Shown here: positions 1-4,959 of the stretch, piece by piece
How the letters are laid out: each line of letters begins with the position of its first letter
Position numbering within the stretch: position 1 is the stretch's first letter
From: Lachnospiraceae bacterium
GTDB lineage: Bacteria > Bacillota > Clostridia > Lachnospirales > Lachnospiraceae
Direction of reading: 5' to 3'
NCBI GenBank assembly: GCA_017964055.1
Contig: JAGCSS010000357.1
Coordinates: 1-8,216, forward strand
Length of the DNA: 8,216 nucleotides
Notes under the pieces: model-generated
Databases searched by the model: none
What the model was told of the DNA's origin: nothing
The model's input: only the letters and a program-made list of their open reading frames with translations
Program-made: the position numbers and the translations under genes

Positions 1-1850
1 ACTCCCCTGAACCTGTCATCGCAGCCTACAAGCGCCGCCGCATCGGAGATAACACCCTTTGCCTTCATGGCTGCGGGATCGTTCTCCTGCTTGCGCCTTC
101 CGACACTCGTGATGGGCAGGAAGGTCGCGCGTCCGAGCTTGTTTTTCTTCAGATACTCGATGACATTCTTCGCGGTCTGCTCATCCTCTGTGACAATATG
201 CGAGATCGACGCTCCGAGCGCGGTCTCAACGGCTGTCTCATATTTTTTCTCAACCGATATAAGGTCTGCGACAACTCCGTCGATGCCCTTGAAATCGGCG
301 CGATTCTCCATTATCTTGCGGACAGTCGCGCCATAACCCTCATAGCGCTCCGCAATGTTCTTCAGGGATTCGAACTCGGATCTGAGTCCGATGTATTTCT
401 CATTGGTGCCCTCATAGAGAGATGTGAGCCTGCGCTCCTCGTCGGACGCGGCACGCAGATCCTCAGTGAGCTTCTGGAGCTTGTTCTTCTCGTCAAGAAC
501 CTTCTCTGAAATGCTGTCATAGTCCTTTTCCAGGGCCGCGGTACGCTCCTGCGCCTCGGCAAGCTCCGACTTGTTCCTGAGCATCCTGCCTGCGAGCTCG
601 GAACGGCGCAGTGCAACCTGCTCCAGCATGGTGTTGTATCTCTGCAGATCGGACTTATAGCCGCTGTCCTCGTTCATCAAGCGCAGGATACCGGTATTTG
701 CCGACTCGATATTGGACGACAGCTCGGTTATCTCGTTCTTGATCGCGTTAACCTTATCCGAAGCCTCGGCTGCGGCCTTCTCCAGCTCTTTTAAGTGTTC
801 GTCGCTGTCCTTTTTCTGTTTGTTAAAGGAATCCAGCTCTTCGTTTTTATCCCTGATCTCAGCGTAAATGGCGGCGATCCTCTCATTGATGCGCTCGCTG
901 TTCTGGGTGATCGCGATCATCTGCTGCTCGAACAGCTTGATCTCGCCCTCCATCTTCTCATTGCCGATCAGCAGTTCCTGACGGAAGTTCTTGGCATCCT
1001 CAAGAGCCTTGTTATAGTCCTCGATAATGCCTTCTAAGCGCCTGTATTCGGTCTCAGCGTTCTCATTGGCCGCCTTGGTCTCGTTCAGCTGGTCATTGGC
1101 AGTATTGAACTTTTCCTCGAGGGTCTGTCTGGCCGAATCGGATTTGTCGTATTCGCAGAGGAAATTATTGAGCTCCAGTTTTTTGAGCTGTTCCTTGAGA
1201 TTCAAATACTCTCTCGCAACCTTTGACTGCTCCTCCAGGGGACCTATACGCTTCTCGATCTCACCGATGATATCCATGATGCGGTCAAGGTTCGCGCATG
1301 CTTCGTCGAGGTTTTTCTCGGCGATCGCCTTTCTCTTTTTAAATTTAACGATACCTGCGGCTTCGTCGAAGAGCTCACGTCTGTCCTCGGGCTTTGTGCT
1401 CAGTATCCTGTCGATCTGACCCTGTCCGATGCTCGAATAGCCTTCCTTGCCTATACCGGTGTCCATGAACAGCTCCTGAACATCGCGCAGGCGGCAGGTC
1501 ATGCCGTTGATCATGTATTCACTCTCGCCGGAACGGTAAACACGTCTCGAAACGCTGACCTCATCGTATGAGACGGGCAGCTTATGATCCGAGTTATCGA
1601 AGGTTATCTCAACGAAAGCAAAGCCCTGTGGCTTTCTGGCCTCAGAGCCTGAGAAAATGACATCCTGCATATTGGTTCCGCGCAGCTGCTTAGCGCTTTG
1701 CTCGCCCAGAACCCACCTTACGGCGTCGGCAACGTTTGACTTACCCGATCCGTTAGGTCCGACAATAGCGGTGATGCCGTCATGAAATTCAAATTTTATC
1801 TTTTTCGCAAAGGACTTAAAGCCCAATATTTCAATACTTTTAAGGTACAT
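1..1850 (-). CDS. smc: Chromosome partition protein SMC, N-terminal part (gene runs off the window)
   Basis: SMC is the ATPase core of the bacterial condensin (with ScpA and ScpB) that compacts and segregates the chromosome. 616 residues are present. The head domain opens MYLKSIEILGFKSFAKK and carries the Walker A loop GPNGSGKSN (residues 31-39). The Q-loop GQGQID has its Gln at 145 and is followed by an EAAGIVKFKKRK segment. From about 165 to 510 the sequence is charged, heptad-like and rich in Glu, Lys, Leu and Ala, the N-terminal arm of the coiled coil. From about 520 (KGIDGVVADLI) it enters the hinge, which the window edge cuts. The returning coiled coil, signature motif and Walker B must lie outside. 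The ATG at 1850 fits the family N-terminus. It lies inside the end of rnc (11-bp overlap), with only a weak upstream AAGGG about 11 nt away, suggesting translational coupling. ftsY often follows in relatives but is not in view. Identity is essentially certain. Confidence 0.97.
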   Translation of the reverse strand, partial: MYLKSIEILGFKSFAKKIKFEFHDGITAIVGPNGSGKSNVADAVRWVLGEQSAKQLRGTNMQDVIFSGSEARKPQGFAFVEITFDNSDHKLPVSYDEVSVSRRVYRSGESEYMINGMTCRLRDVQELFMDTGIGKEGYSSIGQGQIDRILSTKPEDRRELFDEAAGIVKFKKRKAIAEKNLDEACANLDRIMDIIGEIEKRIGPLEEQSKVAREYLNLKEQLKKLELNNFLCEYDKSDSARQTLEEKFNTANDQLNETKAANENAETEYRRLEGIIEDYNKALEDAKNFRQELLIGNEKMEGEIKLFEQQMIAITQNSERINERIAAIYAEIRDKNEELDSFNKQKKDSDEHLKELEKAAAEASDKVNAIKNEITELSSNIESANTGILRLMNEDSGYKSDLQRYNTMLEQVALRRSELAGRMLRNKSELAEAQERTAALEKDYDSISEKVLDEKNKLQKLTEDLRAASDEERRLTSLYEGTNEKYIGLRSEFESLKNIAERYEGYGATVRKIMENRADFKGIDGVVADLISVEKKYETAVETALGASISHIVTEDEQTAKNVIEYLKKNKLGRATFLPITSVGRRKQENDPAAMKAKGVISDAAALVGCDDRFRG

Positions 1851-2556
1851 CTGTCATCCAACCCTTACTAAATATGTTAATGGCTTCCCGCGCCGCATCC
1901 TGTTCGGCGTTCTTCCTGCTGGTGCCCGAGCCTCTCCCCAGAGTACGGTCTCCCAGTCTCGCTTCAACCTCGAACAGCTTGCTGTGGTCGGGCCCCGAAG
2001 TCCCGACGATCTCATATACGATAGGCTCGGAGGTATGCGCCTGGACCAGCTCCTGGAACCTGGTCTTATAATCGACAAAATCGATATGCCTCAAGCTGTC
2101 GTCATTCAGGATAAACCTGAAAATGAACCTGTTGGCCTCCTCAAGCCCCGAATCGGTATAAATGGCGCCGATAACGGCCTCCATGACGTCACAGAGCAGG
2201 GAATCCCTCTCCTCGCCGTGACTCATTTTTTCACCGTGTCCCAGCAGAATATAGCTGCCCAGCTGTATTTTCCTGGCGCACGGAGCAAGTGCTTTCTCAC
2301 AAACGAGAGCTGCGCGCATCTTGCTGAGTTCGCCCTCATTCAGCTCCGGATAATGACGGAAAAGGAATGTGCTCGATGCGAGTTCGAGGACCGCGTCCCC
2401 GAGGAACTCCAGCCGCTCGTAGCAGTTAATGTTCCTTTTCCTCTGTTCGTTTACGTAAGAGCTGTGAGAAAGTGCTTCGATAAGAAGCGATTTGTTCGCG
2501 AAGCTGTAGCCGATTACCTCCTCGAGCCGCAGTGCTTCCGTCTCAAATATGTTCAT
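1840..2556 (-). CDS. rnc: Ribonuclease III
   Basis: RNase III is a dimeric Mg-dependent endonuclease that cuts double-stranded RNA, for example rRNA precursors. The 238-residue protein has the usual length and two-domain layout. The N-terminal nuclease domain carries the signature ERLEFLGDAVL (residues 47-57, acidic residues E47, E50, D54) and the second catalytic pair in the DVME block (D123, E126). The C-terminal double-stranded RNA-binding domain spans about 163-231, starting DYKTRFQELVQ and ending in the Ala-rich NAEQDAAREAINIF helix. I chose the ATG at 2556 over the GTG one codon upstream (2559). An AGGG at 2567-2564 is 7 nt from the ATG but only 4 nt from the GTG. The gene follows acpP after a 94-nt gap holding a perfect hairpin and overlaps smc by 11 bp, an acpP-rnc-smc arrangement common in Firmicutes. 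No anomaly is seen in the catalytic residues. Confidence 0.97.
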   Translation of the reverse strand: MNIFETEALRLEEVIGYSFANKSLLIEALSHSSYVNEQRKRNINCYERLEFLGDAVLELASSTFLFRHYPELNEGELSKMRAALVCEKALAPCARKIQLGSYILLGHGEKMSHGEERDSLLCDVMEAVIGAIYTDSGLEEANRFIFRFILNDDSLRHIDFVDYKTRFQELVQAHTSEPIVYEIVGTSGPDHSKLFEVEARLGDRTLGRGSGTSRKNAEQDAAREAINIFSKGWMTDVP

Positions 2557-2618
2557 CACAAAACCCTGCAGATCACCCGTGTGGATTCAGCATAAAAAAT
2601 ATACTGCGGATGATGCGA

Positions 2619-2642
2619 AGGGACTGTCTCACGACAGTCCCT
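2619..2642 (-). promoter_or_regulatory. Perfect 10-bp hairpin with GUGA loop in the acpP-rnc gap
   Basis: Read on the minus strand, AGGGACUGUC and GACAGUCCCU form ten uninterrupted base pairs closed by GUGA, a GNRA-type tetraloop. The hairpin begins 8 nt after the acpP stop. It is not directly followed by a U-run: the next bases are UCGCAUCAUCC, and a U6 run appears only about 20 nt later, so it does not look like a standard intrinsic terminator. On the plus strand there is no U-run either. Likely roles (inference) are protection of the acpP 3' end, partial attenuation before rnc-smc, or an RNA-processing site. Confidence 0.75.
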
Positions 2643-2650
2643 AAATAATC

Positions 2651-2881
2651 TTAGTTTATAGCATTTTTGATCTGCTCGACTGCATCCGAAACTGTAACAA
2701 TTTTCTCGGCATCCTCGTTTGCGATCTCAATATCGAATTCCTCTTCGATCGCCATGATGATCTGGAAAATATCGAGCGAATCCGCACCGAGATCGTCAAC
2801 GAATGTCGTATCCATCGTTATGCTCTCGGCATCCACCTGAAGTACCTCACTGATAATGCCCTGTAATTTCTCAAATTCCAT
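2651..2881 (-). CDS. acpP: Acyl carrier protein
   Basis: This small acidic four-helix protein carries growing fatty acyl chains on a 4'-phosphopantetheine arm and delivers them to type II fatty acid synthase enzymes and to PlsX. It is 76 residues, the normal length. The attachment motif is DDLGADSLD with the modified serine at position 35. The following helix reads [16 protein letters not shown], so the usual DSLD-x-VEL is replaced by DSLDIFQI, a variant I associate with clostridial ACPs from memory. The ATG at 2881 lies 14 nt after the plsX stop. The gap contains GGGGGC about 6 nt from the start, an unusual Shine-Dalgarno that would pair with the anti-SD partly through G-U wobble. Placement right after plsX couples the carrier to the enzyme that uses acyl-ACP. 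fabD and fabG, which separate the two in Bacillus subtilis, are absent here. Confidence 0.97.
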   Translation of the reverse strand: MEFEKLQGIISEVLQVDAESITMDTTFVDDLGADSLDIFQIIMAIEEEFDIEIANEDAEKIVTVSDAVEQIKNAIN

Positions 2882-2895
2882 AACTAGCCCCCAGT

Positions 2896-3903
2896 CTATT
2901 CTTGTAGAATATTTCTTTTTATTTTATCGCTGATCTTTGCGTCAGCAAACTTTATACATTGTATGATGGAGTTTTTGATCTCGTTGCTCTTCGAGCTGCC
3001 GTGGGTCTTAACGACCAGTCCGTTCAGTCCGAGCATCGGAGCTCCTCCGTATTCGGATGTACTGAAGCCCTTAAGCGTTTTCTTCAGCTGAGGCTTAACC
3101 AGCAGTGCTCCGAATGACGATATGGGCGTGGCGGTCATGGCCGATTTGATCTTATCGATCAGGGCACCTGCGACACCCTCGTACATCTTAAGTATGACAT
3201 TGCCCGTAAATGCCTCACAGACTATGACGTCAGCATCGCCGTAAGGTATCTGCCTGGCCTCTATGCTGCCGACAAAGTTGATGTCGGTACAGGCCTTAAG
3301 CATCGGGTAGGTTTCCTTGACCAGAGCGTTGCCTTTTTCTTCCTCGACTCCGATATTGACTATCGCGACACGGGGATTGGCGACTCCCATGACATGCTCC
3401 ATATATATGGAACCCATCTTTGCGAACTGTACCAGATGCGACGCTCTCGCATCAACATTGGCTCCGCAGTCTATCAGCAGTGAACAGCCTGTAACGGTGG
3501 GTATCAGCGGCGCCAGCGGCGTACGCTCGATGCCCTTTATCCTGCCCGCTATCAGCTGCGCTCCTACGAGAACCGCTCCGGTACTGCCGGCCGAAACAAA
3601 CGCTGAAGCATCTCCTGTCTTTATAAGGTTCAGGCCTACAACTATCGATGAGTCCTTCTTACGCCGGATAGCCATAACTGGCGCCTCGTCGTTCGTTATG
3701 ACCTCGGAGGCTTCCACGATCTCTATCCTGTCTTTATCGTAGGACAGGCCCGCCAGCTCAGCAGTGATCGCATCCGTATTACCGACCAGAAAGCACTTGA
3801 GATTGTCTTTTTCATTAACTGCCTCTACGACGCCCTTAACCACTTCGGCAGGAGCGTTATCGCCGCCCATGGCGTCAACGGCAACACAGACTTTTTCAAT
3901 CAT
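2896..3903 (-). CDS. plsX: Phosphate acyltransferase PlsX
   Basis: PlsX is a peripheral membrane enzyme that converts acyl-ACP and inorganic phosphate to acyl-phosphate, which PlsY uses to acylate glycerol-3-phosphate, the first step of phospholipid synthesis. The 335 residues match the family's usual length. Conserved blocks are visible in order: [12 protein letters not shown] (7-18), SAGSTGA (104-110), IDCGAN (144-149), GVEEEKG (185-191), CEAFTGN (229-235), [12 protein letters not shown] (284-295) and HGSS (301-304). The ATG at 3903 sits at the expected place before the VDAMGGD motif, but its Shine-Dalgarno is poor: only AGCAGAG, almost touching the start codon. The 86-nt gap from cheR has no terminator and holds two candidate promoters, so the gene may head a plsX-acpP-rnc-smc unit while also receiving read-through from cheR. 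No FapR site matching the Bacillus consensus was recognised. Confidence 0.97.
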   Translation of the reverse strand: MIEKVCVAVDAMGGDNAPAEVVKGVVEAVNEKDNLKCFLVGNTDAITAELAGLSYDKDRIEIVEASEVITNDEAPVMAIRRKKDSSIVVGLNLIKTGDASAFVSAGSTGAVLVGAQLIAGRIKGIERTPLAPLIPTVTGCSLLIDCGANVDARASHLVQFAKMGSIYMEHVMGVANPRVAIVNIGVEEEKGNALVKETYPMLKACTDINFVGSIEARQIPYGDADVIVCEAFTGNVILKMYEGVAGALIDKIKSAMTATPISSFGALLVKPQLKKTLKGFSTSEYGGAPMLGLNGLVVKTHGSSKSNEIKNSIIQCIKFADAKISDKIKRNILQE

Positions 3904-3912
3904 GCTCTGCTA

Positions 3913-3941
3913 ATTTTAAACCTTTCATACTTTACTGTAAA
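3913..3941 (-). promoter_or_regulatory. Candidate sigma-70-type promoter for plsX (proximal, near-leaderless)
   Basis: On the minus strand TTTACA (3941-3936) and TAAAAT (3918-3913) are 17 nt apart, each matching consensus at 5 of 6 positions. The start point would fall near 3906, leaving only about 3 nt before the plsX ATG at 3903. That would make the mRNA almost leaderless, which fits the missing Shine-Dalgarno but is unusual in Firmicutes. Confidence 0.45.
3931..3941. repeat. 11-bp inverted repeat in the plsX promoter region (possible operator)
   Basis: TTTAC-T-GTAAA is a perfect palindrome with 5-bp arms around one central base. It covers the proximal -35 element and lies just downstream of the distal -10, where a bound repressor could act. 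It does not match the FapR operator as I recall it. AT-rich DNA produces such short palindromes by chance, so an operator role is only a suggestion. Confidence 0.35.
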
Positions 3942-3944
3942 TTA

Positions 3945-3973
3945 ATGATAAACTATAGAAAATATAAAATCAA
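3945..3973 (-). promoter_or_regulatory. Candidate sigma-70-type promoter for plsX (distal)
   Basis: On the minus strand TTGATT (3973-3968) and TATCAT (3950-3945) are separated by exactly 17 nt, matching the -35 and -10 consensus at 4 of 6 and 5 of 6 positions. Transcription starting near 3938 would give a leader of about 35 nt before plsX. The region is very AT-rich, so chance matches are likely, but the leader length makes this the more conventional of the two candidates in the gap. Confidence 0.5.
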
Positions 3974-3989
3974 TATCTTTTTAGCAGTA

Positions 3990-4763
3990 TCAGACCTTCT
4001 TGTAGAAGAATGACGAGATCGTCTCAAAACCGTACTGCTGGGGCTGTATTATCTGCTCCGTGCTGCCCAGGAAAAGGATCGCTCCGGGCTTAAGGGAAGC
4101 ATTGTACTTCTTGTAGATATCGCTCTTTGCTTCCTCGGTAAAATAGATCAGAACGTTGCGGCATACGATGAGATCGAGTCCGGTGGGATAAGGATCTCTC
4201 AGCAGGTTATGCTCTTTGAACTCGATGCATTTCTTGAGTTCGGGCGAAACCTGGAACGCGGTATCCGAGATCTTTTCGAAATACTTTTTCTTAAGCTCGT
4301 CAGGAAGTCCCTTAATGCTCTTGTCATTATACATGCCGGACTTTGCCTTCTCCAGCACCTGCTTGTCTATATCGGTCGCGATGATCTTGATCCTGCTGAT
4401 CGGAACATGCTTGAGCAGAAGCATCGCAAGCGAATAAGGCTCGTCACCGGTCGAGCATGCGGCGCTCCATATCTTGATCGAAGGCAGCTTGATGAGATCG
4501 GGAATAACCTTATCCTCAAGTATCTTCCACTGCTCGGGGTTTCTCCAGAACTCCGAAACGTTGATCGTAAGATAGGCAACGAACTCTTCGAACTTCTCTT
4601 TGTCTGTCTTGATCAGATTGACAAATTCAGCGTAAGACTTGCACTGGTTCCTCGTTATAAGAGTATCGATCCTGCGCTTCATCTGCGCTTCTTTATATGC
4701 GTTCAGGTCGATCTTTGTGAGCGCTAATATCTGAGTTTTAAAGTATTCGTAATTATCAGCCAT
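3990..4763 (-). CDS. cheR: Chemotaxis-type protein-glutamate methyltransferase CheR
   Basis: CheR transfers methyl groups from S-adenosylmethionine to glutamates of chemoreceptors, setting receptor adaptation. The 257-residue protein has a Lys/Arg-rich N-terminal helical domain (about 1-75) with KRRIDTLI (29-36), then LTINVSEFWRN (65-75), the Bacillus-type form of the family motif. The SAM-binding loop WSAACSTGDEPYSLAM is at 99-114, ATDID at 129-133, and CRNVLIYF at 201-208. Asp107 replaces the usual first Glu of TGEEPYS, a conservative change. I chose the ATG at 4763 because a strong GAGGAG lies 6 nt upstream (4774-4770) and the promoter places the RNA start near 4792. The longer frame from 4796 would begin upstream of that. 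No other che or motility gene is in the window and the gene is bracketed by housekeeping loci, so the true partner may be elsewhere or may not be a chemoreceptor. Confidence 0.93.
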   Translation of the reverse strand: MADNYEYFKTQILALTKIDLNAYKEAQMKRRIDTLITRNQCKSYAEFVNLIKTDKEKFEEFVAYLTINVSEFWRNPEQWKILEDKVIPDLIKLPSIKIWSAACSTGDEPYSLAMLLLKHVPISRIKIIATDIDKQVLEKAKSGMYNDKSIKGLPDELKKKYFEKISDTAFQVSPELKKCIEFKEHNLLRDPYPTGLDLIVCRNVLIYFTEEAKSDIYKKYNASLKPGAILFLGSTEQIIQPQQYGFETISSFFYKKV

Positions 4764-4798
4764 TGTAAACTCCTCTCTGTTTCTCAATCTATACATTT

Positions 4799-4826
4799 AC
4801 TATAACACAAATACTTGTTTTGGCAA
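4799..4826 (-). promoter_or_regulatory. Extended -10 promoter for cheR
   Basis: On the minus strand TTGCCA (4826-4821) is followed after 16 nt by TATAGT (4804-4799), each 5 of 6 to consensus. The bases before the -10 read TGT, making an extended -10 element. Start would be near 4792, giving a leader of about 29 nt that contains the GAGGAG ribosome site. It lies just past the strong terminator of the upstream gene, so cheR is probably an independent unit. Confidence 0.72.
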
Positions 4827-4828
4827 GT
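4813..4828. repeat. Inverted repeat over the cheR -35 element
   Basis: ACTTG and CAAGT form perfect 5-bp arms around the 6-nt spacer TTTTGG, overlapping the -35 hexamer. It could be a binding site for a dimeric regulator, but the arms are short and no known operator is recognised. Confidence 0.3.
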
Positions 4829-4887
4829 TAAAAACGAAATTTTAATCAGATATTTTGTATTCATGAGATGCACCGCCTCAGGCACCG

Positions 4888-4919
4888 AAAAAAGCCCCTG
4901 CCGGATATCCGACAGGGGC
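4888..4919 (-). terminator. Intrinsic terminator after ispH-rpsA
   Basis: In the minus-strand RNA, GCCCCUGUCGG pairs with CCGGCAGGGGC (11 bp, one U-G wobble) around an AUAU loop and is followed at once by U6. The stem starts about 40 nt after the stop codon of the fusion gene. This is a textbook Rho-independent terminator and separates the cmk/ispH-rpsA unit from cheR. Confidence 0.93.
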
Positions 4920-4959
4920 ATATATGCAAATATTCGGTTTGCTTTAAAGAGCAGCTTTA

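Noticed and set aside
198..1419. Several plus-strand open frames (80-130 residues) opposite smc
   Set aside because: They are antisense shadows of the SMC coiled coil: Leu/Ser-rich, no family motifs, and the minus-strand SMC reading is continuous.
2557..2559. GTG start for rnc one codon upstream
   Set aside because: Only 4 nt from the AGGG, whereas the ATG at 2556 has 7 nt spacing.
1984..2595. 203-residue open frame on the plus strand opposite rnc
   Set aside because: It mirrors the RNase III gene on the other strand, has no recognisable domain or convincing ribosome site, and rnc is unmistakable.
4209..4727. 172-residue plus-strand frame opposite cheR
   Set aside because: Antisense to a gene with intact CheR motifs; no start signals of its own.
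4764..4796. 11-residue N-terminal extension of CheR (start at 4796)
   Set aside because: The GAGGAG ribosome site and the mapped promoter hexamers favour the ATG at 4763; the extension would begin upstream of the likely RNA start.
4820..4887. Possible small RNA or riboswitch in the ispH-rpsA/cheR gap
   Set aside because: Only a tiny GCC-UGA-GGC stem is visible and no conserved riboswitch core could be recognised; the strong hairpin nearby belongs to the upstream terminator.
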